Positions 46,132 through 54,131 of a DNA stretch of 57,142 bases are shown here, piece after piece. Origin of the DNA: Terrabacter sp. 28 (GTDB lineage: Bacteria; Actinomycetota; Actinomycetes; Actinomycetales; Dermatophilaceae); assembly GCA_000955875.1 (NCBI GenBank), contig JYOE01000005.1:5186-62327 (forward strand), read 5' to 3'. The notes beneath the pieces are model-generated. The model was given only the letters and a program-made list of their open reading frames with translations, searched no databases and was not told where the DNA came from. Each line of letters opens with the position of its first letter. The stretch's first letter is position 1. The translations under genes were made by a program, and so were the position numbers.

Positions 46132-47165
46132 ACGGGCCGTGGGTCTACGTCGTCTCGCTCCTCCTGCTGCTCGGGAACGCGTTCTTCGTCGGTGCCGAGT
46201 TCGCGGCCATGGCGGTGCGCCGCTCGGCGCTCGAGCCGCTCGCCGACGCCGGCAGCAAGCGCGCCGCGTCGTGCCTGCTCGCCCTCGAACGGCTCGGTTC
46301 GATGCTCGCCACCGCGCAGCTCGGCATCACCGTCTGCTCGGTGGGCCTCGGTGCGCTCGCCGAGGCGGCGCTGCACCACCTGCTCGAGCCCGTCTTCCAC
46401 GCGTGGGGGCTCTCCGAGGCCTGGGCGGGCGGGGTCGCCCTCGCGCTCGCGCTGCTCATCGTCAGCTACCTGCACGTCGTCGTCGGCGAGATGATCCCGA
46501 AGAACCTCGCCATCGCCGGCCCCGACCGGGCGGCACTCGTGCTCGTGCCGCCCCTCTTCCTCATCTCGCGCACCCTGCGGCCCATCGTGCACGCGATGGA
46601 GACCGTCGCCAAGGCCCTCGTGCGGCTCTTCCGGGTCGAGCCCAAGGACGAGATCACCTCGGTCTTCACCGTCGAGGAGGTCGCCCACATCGTCGGCGAG
46701 TCACGCCGGGAGGGGCTCATCGAGGAGGAGCGCCACGGGCTCGTCGCCAAGACGCTCGAGTTCTCCGACAAGCTGGCCCGCGACGTCGCCGTCGGCGTCA
46801 CCGAGCTGACGACGGTCCAGCTCGGCGCCACCCCGGCCGACATCGAGCGGCTCGTCGCGAAGCAGGGCTTCTCGCGCTACCCCGTGCGCGACGCGGCCGG
46901 CGAGATCGCGGGCTACATCCACCTCAAGGACGTGCTGTACGCCGACGACGAGCGTCACGAGCAGCCCATCCCGCCCAAGCGCATCCGGCGCCTGGCCACC
47001 GTCCGCGACGGCGACGACATCGAGGACGTCCTCGCCACGATGCAGCTGAGCGGCTCGCACCTGGCCCGGGTCATCGACGGCGACGCCGCCGTGACCGGCG
47101 TCGTCTTCCTCGAGGACGTCCTCGAGGAGCTCGTCGGCGAGGTCACCGACACGACCCAGCGCTGA
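46128..47165 (+). CDS. CNNM/CorC-family protein lacking the CorC_HlyC domain
   Basis: 345-residue paralogue of the preceding gene: DUF21 domain about 1-190 (FFVGAEFAAMAVRRSALEPLADAGSK) and two CBS domains (QLGITVCSVGLGALAEAAL is in the TM part; FSRYPVRDAAGEIAGYIHLKD, VFLEDVLEELVGEV in the CBS part). The third domain present in its neighbour is absent; it ends after CBS2. Tandem long/short pairs of this kind are common in actinobacteria and may form a heteromer. Start GTG overlaps the preceding stop by 4 bp. Confidence 0.92.
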   Translation: MNGPWVYVVSLLLLLGNAFFVGAEFAAMAVRRSALEPLADAGSKRAASCLLALERLGSMLATAQLGITVCSVGLGALAEAALHHLLEPVFHAWGLSEAWAGGVALALALLIVSYLHVVVGEMIPKNLAIAGPDRAALVLVPPLFLISRTLRPIVHAMETVAKALVRLFRVEPKDEITSVFTVEEVAHIVGESRREGLIEEERHGLVAKTLEFSDKLARDVAVGVTELTTVQLGATPADIERLVAKQGFSRYPVRDAAGEIAGYIHLKDVLYADDERHEQPIPPKRIRRLATVRDGDDIEDVLATMQLSGSHLARVIDGDAAVTGVVFLEDVLEELVGEVTDTTQR

Positions 47166-47344
47166 CGCCCGCCGGGACGGCTCGGCGGGCGTCAGCCGGT
47201 GGCGCGCGGCCACCGTGGTGATGACACCGGTCCGGGGAGGGCAGGAGGACCGGGTCACCGGCGGGGGAGTCGGTGCGGGGGAGCACGTCCAAGGGTGGGT
47301 CGTCGCGGGCTCGGCGGCAACACCCATCGGCGGGCGGGCGCCCT

Positions 47345-47359
47345 CCCCAAGATTTGGGG
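47345..47359. promoter_or_regulatory. Palindrome CCCCAA-GAT-TTGGGG
   Basis: 6-bp arms (47345-47350, 47354-47359) with a 3-bp centre, 32 bp before the -10-like GATAAT (47391-47396) upstream of the two-component genes. Candidate operator; the rest of 47166-47443 shows no gene. Confidence 0.4.
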
Positions 47360-47443
47360 TGAAACGCCTACGTCGCCGTCCGCGCCTTGTGATAATTGCG
47401 GGACGGGAGGGGTGGCCCGCACGCGGACGTATGGGGGATTCAG

Positions 47444-48151
47444 ATGGGTCGTGGCCTGCCCGGAGGGCACCTGGAGCATGCTGACGAGCTCGCCGGCGAG
47501 CACGTGGAGCTGCTGGCGGTCGCCGTCGTCGACGACCACCGGGCGGTGGCCGACGCGATGGCCTTCGCCGTCGAGCGAGAGGCCGGGCTCACCTGTGCCG
47601 GGGTCGCCTACTCGGCCGCCTCGGCGCTCGAGCTGCTGCAACGCGAGCACCCGGACGCGGTGCTCATGGACGTGCGGCTCGGCCACGACGACGGGATCGA
47701 CCTCACGGCGGAGCTGACGAAGCGGCTGCCCGACCTGCGGGTCATCGTGCTCACCGCCCACCTCGACCAGGGCCTGATGAGCCGCGCGGCCGACGCGGGC
47801 GCGTGCGCGCTGCTGCCCAAGGACGGCTCGTGGGAGGACGTCATCGAGGCGATCCACTCCGCGTCGCGCGACGGCTTCCACGTGCACCCGAAGCTGCTCC
47901 GGGGTCTCGTCGGCTCCCAGCCGGCCCGTGGCATGCCACCGGTCGACCTGACCTCCCGTGAGGCGGAGGTGCTGGGGCTGCTCGCCGAGGGTCGTGACGC
48001 CACCGAGATCGCCCGCAGTCTCGGCATCTCGGTGCTGACGAGCCGTGGGCACATCAAGAGCGTGCTCGCGAAGCTCGGTGCCCACTCACAGCTCGAGGCC
48101 GTGGTCACGGCGAGCCGCCTGGGGATGGTGAGCCTCCGAGGGGCTGGCTGA
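47444..48151 (+). CDS. LuxR/NarL-family response regulator
   Basis: 235-residue regulator. Receiver domain with D30/D31, phosphoacceptor D76 (AVLMDVRLG), T104 and K126; LuxR HTH at about 165-225 (LTSREAEVLGLLAEG, TEIARSLGISVLTSRGHIKSVL). The first 22 residues precede the receiver fold. ATG 47444 has GGGGGA about 8 nt upstream; later starts would cut the first strand. Operon with the kinase, which starts 1 bp after the stop. Confidence 0.88.
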   Translation: MGRGLPGGHLEHADELAGEHVELLAVAVVDDHRAVADAMAFAVEREAGLTCAGVAYSAASALELLQREHPDAVLMDVRLGHDDGIDLTAELTKRLPDLRVIVLTAHLDQGLMSRAADAGACALLPKDGSWEDVIEAIHSASRDGFHVHPKLLRGLVGSQPARGMPPVDLTSREAEVLGLLAEGRDATEIARSLGISVLTSRGHIKSVLAKLGAHSQLEAVVTASRLGMVSLRGAG

Positions 48152-48152
48152 C

Positions 48153-49604
48153 GTGGCGCTGGTGCGCTCGGCCGACCCCCTGCCGGGTGGCGTCACGCGA
48201 TCCGCGCTGCGGCGCTTCCTCCTCTGGACGCTGGCCGCGCTCGCGCTCGTCGGACTCGGCACGGTGCTGCTGGCCCGTCCTCTCGCGTCGCAGATCGCCC
48301 TGCGCGACGCCACGGTGCGCGGCTCGGGGCTGGCGCGTTACGTCGTGGCTCCCCTGGTGGACCGGCGAGTGCGGGCCGGTGACCCCGGTCCCACGTCGAC
48401 GCTGGCCTACCTGCTGCAGAACCGGATGCGCGACGGCTCGATCGTGCACGCGAAGATCTGGACCGCGGAGGGGCGGGTGCTCTGGGCCGACGAGGCGCAG
48501 CTCATCGGCAAGACCTTCCCGCTCGACGAGGACGTCGCCGAGCTCTTCGGCACCGAGAACGTCACCTCGGCCGTGTCGGACCTGTCCAAGGCCGAGAACG
48601 CCGACGAGCGTGCCAGCGGCGAGCTCCTCGAGGTGTATGCCGGTCTCCACGACGCGGAGGGGGTTCCCCTCGTCTTCGAGTCCTACTGGACCGCCGACCC
48701 CGTGCACGAGGACGAGTCGGCCCTCCTCGGACGGCTGGCGTTGCTGGGCCTCGGGTCGCTGCTGCTCTTCGCCGTGATGGTGCTCCCGCTCGCCGTGTCG
48801 TTGGCCCGGAGGGTCGAACGCGGCGAGGCCGACCGCAGCAGGATGCTGCGCCACGCGCTGTCGGCGTCGGACCTCGAGCGCCGCCGCATCGCGGACGACC
48901 TGCACGACGGGGTGCTGCAGAACCTCGCGGGTTTCGGCTACCTCATGGGCTCGCTCGTCGACGACCTGCCGCCGGAGGCGACCCGGGCCCGCACCATCGT
49001 CGGCGACCTCTCGAGCGGTCTCAAGCGCGATGCCGAGGGGCTGCGCTCGCTCATGACCGACATCTACCCGGCCGACCTCGCCGAGGGCGGCCTGGTGCCG
49101 GCCGTCGACCGGCTCGCCGACCAGGCGCGCGCCGCGGGCCTCGCCGTCGAGATCGACCTCGACCCGGCGGTCGCCGCATCCGGCCTCCCCATGGCCCAGG
49201 TCGTCTACCGCTCGATCCGGGAGGGGCTGCGCAACGTCCTCAAGCACGCCGACGCGTCAACGGTCCTGCTCCGGGCACGGGTCGTCGCCGACCAGGTCGT
49301 CGTCAGCGTGCGCGACGACGGCGTCGGCCCGCGCGATGCGCGGGGCCTCGCACCGCGGGGGGGCGACAGGGGTTCCGGGCAGGGGCACGTCGGCCTGCAC
49401 CTGCTGAGGGACACGGTGCGCGACCTCGGCGGGGACCTCGTGCTCAGTGCACCGGACGGCGGGGGAGCCCTCCTCACCGTCACGGTCCCCAGGGCGTTCG
49501 CCGACTCCTGGGTCGGCACCGCCGCCGTCAGCGGTCGTTCCGGTCGGCCCAGCCGAGGTAGGCCGCGCCGCGCGGCGAGAGCTCGTATCCGACCTCGTGG
49601 CTGA
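48153..49604 (+). CDS. NarL-type sensor histidine kinase
   Basis: 483-residue membrane kinase: TM1 about 20-42, extracytoplasmic sensor of about 145 residues, TM2 about 193-215, HisKA_3 with H251 in ADDLHDGVLQNLAG, HATPase_c with IREGLRNVLKHADAS and DDGVGPRD. The C-terminus runs past the usual end: from about residue 459 it is a basic tail that reads the complement of the convergent gene at 49528. The real stop used could be this one, giving a 77-bp antisense overlap. Cognate of the preceding regulator. GTG start. Confidence 0.88.
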   Translation: MALVRSADPLPGGVTRSALRRFLLWTLAALALVGLGTVLLARPLASQIALRDATVRGSGLARYVVAPLVDRRVRAGDPGPTSTLAYLLQNRMRDGSIVHAKIWTAEGRVLWADEAQLIGKTFPLDEDVAELFGTENVTSAVSDLSKAENADERASGELLEVYAGLHDAEGVPLVFESYWTADPVHEDESALLGRLALLGLGSLLLFAVMVLPLAVSLARRVERGEADRSRMLRHALSASDLERRRIADDLHDGVLQNLAGFGYLMGSLVDDLPPEATRARTIVGDLSSGLKRDAEGLRSLMTDIYPADLAEGGLVPAVDRLADQARAAGLAVEIDLDPAVAASGLPMAQVVYRSIREGLRNVLKHADASTVLLRARVVADQVVVSVRDDGVGPRDARGLAPRGGDRGSGQGHVGLHLLRDTVRDLGGDLVLSAPDGGGALLTVTVPRAFADSWVGTAAVSGRSGRPSRGRPRRAARARIRPRG

Positions 49605-50160
49605 TGGTGAGCCCCAGTGTCTTCAGCTTGCGGATGTCGACCTTCATCGGCAGCAGCTCGCAGCCACGGAGTGCAGCCAGCTCCTTCGAGACCACCCGAG
49701 GGTTGTCGCGGATCCACTCGAGGATGTCGCGGGTCCAGGCGCCACTCGGTCGCGCATCGAGCCGAGCGAGCCTGGTCGCGATCTCCTGTAGCTCATGGTC
49801 GTCGGGCACCTTCTCGCGCAACGCTATTCGTGGGTCCTCGCCGGCCCAGCTCAGCCGTATGCGGTAGACCTTGTCGCCGCCGCGGCCACCGCGGGCGGAC
49901 GGCTTGCGGTCGGTCGGGGTCAGGGCCTTCTGCAGTGCCGCGAGGCTCTTGACGCCCGCCTTGCGAGCGTCGCGCTCGGTCAGCTTCGCGGGGTCGCGCA
50001 CCTGGCTCACCGCGTCGAACCGCACCAGCCCGGCCGGTGTGAGCTGCAGCCCGCCCACCTTGACCCGTGGCACGTCCCAGCGCCGGAAGGCCTGCGTCAC
50101 GGTGCCCGCGCGGATGGCTTCGGCGACCGGCTTCGAGATGAGCACGCCCCATCGTGGCAC
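49528..50160 (-). CDS. ASCH-like domain protein, unknown function
   Basis: 210-residue soluble protein. The N-terminal 55 residues (MPRWGVLISKPVAEAIRAGT) have the pattern of ASCH/PUA-like RNA-binding domains, including a GTVTQAFRRW stretch. A basic segment RKPSARGGRGGDKVYRI follows, and the C-terminus (about 145-205, WIRDNPRVVSKELAALRG) looks like a winged helix. Homologues are labelled ASCH-domain or hypothetical. Start ATG 50160 lies 17 bp from the tRNA-like repeat. No partner gene. Its C-terminus overlaps the kinase gene end. Confidence 0.7.
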   Translation of the reverse strand: MPRWGVLISKPVAEAIRAGTVTQAFRRWDVPRVKVGGLQLTPAGLVRFDAVSQVRDPAKLTERDARKAGVKSLAALQKALTPTDRKPSARGGRGGDKVYRIRLSWAGEDPRIALREKVPDDHELQEIATRLARLDARPSGAWTRDILEWIRDNPRVVSKELAALRGCELLPMKVDIRKLKTLGLTISHEVGYELSPRGAAYLGWADRNDR

Positions 50161-50175
50161 CGGATCTCATCGTTC

Positions 50176-50246
50176 GGTGCCCCCGGCAGGACTCCGGTTC
50201 CGTCCTCGTTCCTCGGAAGGCACCTCCTCGAATCCGTCGGGGGCAC
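50176..50246. repeat. Partial copies of the tRNA-Arg 3' end
   Basis: GGTGCCCCCGGCAGGA at 50176-50191 is identical to 50308-50323, the 3' end of the tRNA-Arg gene (complement), 132 bp away in the same orientation. A second, inverted and diverged copy is at 50228-50246 (TCGAATCC..CGGGGGCAC). Together they form an inverted repeat of at least 9 bp (GTGCCCCCG / CGGGGGCAC). Likely remnant of tRNA duplication or of an integration site. Confidence 0.6.
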
Positions 50247-50302
50247 AAAACGGGAAGAGGCTGATCCGAGTGACGCTTCGCGTCTTCAGACCAGCCTCTT
50301 CC
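50246..50302 (-). terminator. Terminator of the tRNA-Arg gene
   Basis: 11-bp perfect stem (50253-50263 with 50292-50302), with an inner hairpin GACGC-TTC-GCGTC (50272-50284), followed on the minus strand by CGTTTTGT. Intrinsic terminator with a true U-tract for the minus-strand tRNA transcript. Confidence 0.92.
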
Positions 50303-50306
50303 GGTG

Positions 50307-50381
50307 TGGTGCCCCCGGCAGGATTCGAACCTGCGCTCCCGCCTCCGGAGGGCGGTGCTCTATCCCCTGAGCTACGGGGGC
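50307..50381 (-). tRNA. tRNA-Arg (anticodon CCG)
   Basis: 72 nt plus an encoded CCA (50309-50307). Acceptor GCCCCCG / CGGGGGC, D arm GCTC-AGGGGATA-GAGC, anticodon stem CCGCC / GGCGG, loop CTCCGGA with anticodon CCG, variable GAGC, T arm GCAGG-TTCGAAT-CCTGC, discriminator A. Reads CGG codons. All stems pair perfectly. Confidence 0.98.
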
Positions 50382-50504
50382 GATGCGCACTTTCGTGCGC
50401 CCGGTGAGATTAGCAGCCGAGGCGACCGATCGCTGAATGCACCCCCGAGGCAGAGCCCGTCACGCGGCCCCGGGTGCCGCTCCGGGTGGCCCGACGCCCA
50501 CTCG

Positions 50505-50520
50505 TAGACTCGCCGCCATG
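50505..50520 (+). promoter_or_regulatory. Promoter of nrtL-lysA-hom-thrC-thrB
   Basis: TAGACT (50505-50510), 7 nt, ATG at 50518. No Shine-Dalgarno before nrtL. Confidence 0.45.
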
Positions 50521-51309
50521 ACGCCGGAGCAGCTGCGTGCCCTCCTCGAGCAGGTCGCCGCGGAGGCGGCGAGGAGCGGGGAGCTGCCCGAGAGCGCCGC
50601 AGGCGGCCTGCCCGACGGCGCGATCTTCCGGCCGACCGACACCCGGGCGGCAGGGGTCGTGGCCGACTGGGTGACGCCCGTGGCGCAGCGGTGGGCGCCG
50701 CGCCTGGGTCTCGGCGCCCGTGACCTGGCCCGAGTGCTCGCGCAGGGGCTCACCCTGCAGAAGCCGGTGGCTGCGGTGGAGGTCGCGCCGAGCGGCCTCA
50801 TCGCGGTGACGCTCGAGGACGCCCCGCGGTCGGCCATCGTCGAGCACGTCCTGGAGCACCAGGACGCGTACGCCCTCGGGGGAGCGGTGCTGCCCGTTCC
50901 CGCGGAGGTGCCCGGCAGCAGGCCGCCAGGTGACCCGGTCCTCGGTGCGCAGCTGGCGCACGCCCGACTCTGCCGACTCATCCGCAACGCCGAGGCCGCC
51001 GGCGTCGAGCGCCGCGCGTCGGCCCGCGTCGAGCGGCTGACCCACGTGGTCGAGCGGCACCTGCTCGTGGCGCTCGCCGACCTGCCCCAGCGGCTCGACA
51101 CCCATGCCGGCGACCCGGCGCAGCAGCGTCGGGCCGTGACCGACCTCGCCGACCTCGCCGACGGGTGGGACCACCCCCTCCGGCCGGCGGTCGTCGGGGA
51201 GCCCGTGCGGTCCGTCCACGCCGCCCGGCTGCTGCTCGCCGACGCCGTCCGCGTCGTCTTGCGCAATGGACTCGCACGACTGGGGGCCGCGGCCCCCGAG
51301 AGGATGTAG
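50518..51309 (+). CDS. nrtL: ArgS-related anticodon-binding protein NrtL
   Basis: 263-residue protein carrying the ArgS-type DALR anticodon-binding domain (about 140-263: QLAHARLCRLIRNAEAAG, LLVALADLPQRLDTH, AVTDLADLADGW), without the catalytic Rossmann domain (no HIGH or KMSK motif). NCBI names this actinobacterial family NrtL. It occupies the place held by argS upstream of lysA in mycobacteria. The gene is 137 bp from tRNA-Arg(CCG) and 2 bp from lysA, in one transcript with it. Possible role: binding tRNA-Arg or linking lysine synthesis to charging; untested. Confidence 0.88.
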   Translation: MTPEQLRALLEQVAAEAARSGELPESAAGGLPDGAIFRPTDTRAAGVVADWVTPVAQRWAPRLGLGARDLARVLAQGLTLQKPVAAVEVAPSGLIAVTLEDAPRSAIVEHVLEHQDAYALGGAVLPVPAEVPGSRPPGDPVLGAQLAHARLCRLIRNAEAAGVERRASARVERLTHVVERHLLVALADLPQRLDTHAGDPAQQRRAVTDLADLADGWDHPLRPAVVGEPVRSVHAARLLLADAVRVVLRNGLARLGAAAPERM

Positions 51310-51311
51310 GA

Positions 51312-52730
51312 ATGCGCGCACACGAAGCCGGAGCGCTGCACGCCGAGGGCTATCGCGGCCCCGCGTGGCTCCAGACCCCCGTCGACGTCAACGCCCTCGT
51401 GCCCTCGCTCTGGGCGACCTCCGTCGGACGTGGCTCCGACGGCGCCCTGACGGTCGGGGGAGTGAGCGTCGCCGACCTCGCGCGCGAGTTCGGCACGCCG
51501 GCATACGTCATCGACGAAGACGACTTCCGTTCCCGCGCAAGGGATTTCAAGCAGACGTATGCCGAGGTGTTCGACAGCCTCTCCGGCGGCGCCGACGTGT
51601 TCTACGCCGGCAAGGCGTTCCTCTGCACCGAGGTGGCGCGGTGGATCCTCGACGAGGGGCTGAGCCTCGACGTCTGCACCGGGGGTGAGCTCGCCGTCGC
51701 GATGCGCGCCGGCGTGCCCGGCGAGCGCATCGGCCTGCACGGCAACAACAAGAGCCTCGCAGAGATCCGCACCGCCCTCGATTACGGCGTTGGCCGCATC
51801 GTCATCGACTCGTTCGACGAGATCGACCGCGTGGCCGCGGTCGCCACCGAGCTGGGCGTCGTCGCCCCGGTCCTCATCCGCGTCACCGTGGGCGTCGAGG
51901 CCCACACCCACGAGTTCATCGCGACGGCCCACGAGGACCAGAAGTTCGGGCTGTCGCTCTCGGGCGGGCACGCCTTCGAGGCGGCTCGGCGCATCCTGGC
52001 CCGTCCCGAGTCGCTGCGGCTGCTCGGACTGCACAGCCACATCGGGTCGCAGATCTTCGACACGTCCGGCTTCGAGGTCTCGGCCCGTCGCATCGTCGGC
52101 CTGCACACGCAGATCGCCCGCGAGCTCGGCACCGAGCTGCCCGAGCTCGACCTCGGCGGCGGCTTCGGCATCGCCTACACGACCGAGCACGACCCGCTGC
52201 CGCCGAAGAACCTCGCCGCGGGCATGGCCGAGATCATCGAGCGCGAGTGCCGGGCCGACGGCGTCGCCGTGCCGCGCATCTCGGTCGAGCCGGGCCGCGC
52301 CATCGCCGGGCCCAGCACCTTCACCCTCTACGAGGTGGGCACCGTCAAGCCGGTCGACCTCGACGGCGGGGCCCAGCGCGTCTACGTCTCGGTCGACGGC
52401 GGCATGAGCGACAACGTGCGCACCGCCCTCTACGACGCCAACTACTCGTGCACCCTCGCGAACCGTGCCTCGACGGCAGACCCGGTTCTCGCGAGGGTCG
52501 TCGGCAAGCACTGCGAGAGCGGCGACATCGTCGTCAAGGACGAGTTCCTGCCGGCCGACGTGAGCGCCGGTGACCTCGTGGCCGTGCCCGGCACGGGGGC
52601 CTACTGCCGGTCGCTGTCGAGCCAGTACAACCACACGCCGCGCCCCCCGGTCGTCGCGGTGCGCGACGGCGTGGCGCGCGTCATCGTGAGGCGCGAGACC
52701 ATCGACGACCTGCTCGCGCTCGACGTCTGA
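51312..52730 (+). CDS. lysA: Diaminopimelate decarboxylase
   Basis: 472-residue PLP enzyme making lysine from meso-diaminopimelate. Fold-type III: PLP-binding K101 in DVFYAGKAFLC, HSHIGSQ at the phosphate-binding strand, VEPGRAI, and catalytic-site HCESGD. N-terminal extension of about 50 residues before the barrel is typical of actinobacteria. ATG 51312 with AGGATGTAGGA; separated by 2 bp from nrtL. Confidence 0.97.
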   Translation: MRAHEAGALHAEGYRGPAWLQTPVDVNALVPSLWATSVGRGSDGALTVGGVSVADLAREFGTPAYVIDEDDFRSRARDFKQTYAEVFDSLSGGADVFYAGKAFLCTEVARWILDEGLSLDVCTGGELAVAMRAGVPGERIGLHGNNKSLAEIRTALDYGVGRIVIDSFDEIDRVAAVATELGVVAPVLIRVTVGVEAHTHEFIATAHEDQKFGLSLSGGHAFEAARRILARPESLRLLGLHSHIGSQIFDTSGFEVSARRIVGLHTQIARELGTELPELDLGGGFGIAYTTEHDPLPPKNLAAGMAEIIERECRADGVAVPRISVEPGRAIAGPSTFTLYEVGTVKPVDLDGGAQRVYVSVDGGMSDNVRTALYDANYSCTLANRASTADPVLARVVGKHCESGDIVVKDEFLPADVSAGDLVAVPGTGAYCRSLSSQYNHTPRPPVVAVRDGVARVIVRRETIDDLLALDV

Positions 52731-52756
52731 TGACACCGCAGATCCTGCACCGGGCA

Positions 52757-52796
52757 TGTCCGGATCGCGAAACAATGGCCGTCCAGATCCCGGACA
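52757..52796 (+). other. Stem-loop between lysA and hom
   Basis: TGTCCGGATC (52757-52766) and GATCCCGGACA (52786-52796) pair with one bulged C. 19 bp before the hom GTG. It could terminate lysA transcription or attenuate entry into hom; no U-tract. Confidence 0.5.
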
Positions 52797-52814
52797 GGCG
52801 GCAGGATTCGCACC

Positions 52815-54131
52815 GTGGACAGTCCTGTGAGTGACCCTCGGCCGTTGCGCGTCGCCCTGCTCGGAGCCGGCGTCGTCGGTGGAGCCGTGGCCCGACTGCT
52901 CACAGAGCACGCCGACGACATGGCCGCCCGCGTCGGTGCGCCGCTCGAGATCGTCGGCATCGCCGTGCGGCGGGCCGGGCGCGACCGCTCGGACCTCGGG
53001 GTCGACCCGTCGCTCTTCACGACCGACGCCGACGACCTCGTGACGCGGGCCGACGTCGTCGTCGAGGTGATCGGCGGCATCGAGCCCGCCCGCTCGCTCA
53101 TCCTGCGCGCCATGGACCACGGGGCCTCCGTCGTCACCGCCAACAAGGCGCTGCTCGCCGAGGACGGCCCGGCGCTCTACACCGCCGCCGCCGAGAAGGG
53201 CGTCGACCTCTACTACGAGGCCGCGGTCGCCGGCGCGATCCCGCTGCTGCGTCCGCTGCGCGAGTCGCTGGCGGGCGACGAGGTGCGCAAGGTCCTCGGC
53301 ATCGTCAACGGCACGACGAACTACGTCCTCGACAAGATGGACACCACAGGCGCCGGCTTCTCCGACGCCGTGGAGCAGGCCCAGGCGCTGGGCTACGCCG
53401 AGGCCGACCCCACCGCCGACGTCGAGGGCTTCGACGCTGCCGCCAAGGCCGCGATCCTGGCCTCGCTCGCCTTCCACACCCGGGTCTCGGGCACCGACGT
53501 CTACCGCGAGGGGATCACCGAGGTGTCGGCGGCCGACGTCGCCGCGGCCCGCGAGATGGACGCCGTCGTCAAGCTGCTCGCCATCTGCGAGCGCGGCGAG
53601 CGAGGCGTCAGCGTACGCGTGCACCCGGCGATGATCCCGCGCTCGCACCCGCTCGCGGGGGTCCGCGAGGCCTTCAACGCCGTCTTCGTCGAGGCCGACG
53701 CCGCCGGTGAGCTGATGTTCTACGGCAAGGGCGCCGGTGGCGACCCCACCGCCTCCGCGGTGCTCGGCGACCTCGTCGCCGTCGCCCGCCACCGCGTCGG
53801 CGGGGGTCTGGGGCCGGGGGAGTCGAGCTACGCCGACCTGCCCGTCCTCACCATGGGCGACGCCGAGACGAGGTACCACATCAGCCTCGACGTCGAGGAC
53901 CGCTCCGGTGTGCTCGCGCAGGTCGCCGCAGCCTTCGCCGACCACGACGTGTCCATCGAGACCGTCCGCCAGCAGCTCGTGGCGGCGTCCGACGGCGAGT
54001 CCGCCCGGGCCAACCTCATCATCGTCACCCACACCGCGACCGACGCGGCCCTCTCGTCCACGGTCGAGCGCCTGCGCACGCTCGACGTCGTCCGTGGCGT
54101 CAACTCCGTGATGCGCGTGGAAGGTTCGTGA
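52815..54131 (+). CDS. hom: Homoserine dehydrogenase with ACT domain
   Basis: 438-residue enzyme reducing aspartate semialdehyde to homoserine, shared precursor of threonine and methionine. NAD-binding GxGxxG in [13 protein letters not shown] (about 15-27), catalytic region with [11 protein letters not shown] and [11 protein letters not shown] (homoserine-binding), and a C-terminal ACT domain from about 355 ([21 protein letters not shown]) for threonine feedback inhibition. GTG start. Stop TGA shares its A with the thrC ATG. Confidence 0.97.
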   Translation: MDSPVSDPRPLRVALLGAGVVGGAVARLLTEHADDMAARVGAPLEIVGIAVRRAGRDRSDLGVDPSLFTTDADDLVTRADVVVEVIGGIEPARSLILRAMDHGASVVTANKALLAEDGPALYTAAAEKGVDLYYEAAVAGAIPLLRPLRESLAGDEVRKVLGIVNGTTNYVLDKMDTTGAGFSDAVEQAQALGYAEADPTADVEGFDAAAKAAILASLAFHTRVSGTDVYREGITEVSAADVAAAREMDAVVKLLAICERGERGVSVRVHPAMIPRSHPLAGVREAFNAVFVEADAAGELMFYGKGAGGDPTASAVLGDLVAVARHRVGGGLGPGESSYADLPVLTMGDAETRYHISLDVEDRSGVLAQVAAAFADHDVSIETVRQQLVAASDGESARANLIIVTHTATDAALSSTVERLRTLDVVRGVNSVMRVEGS

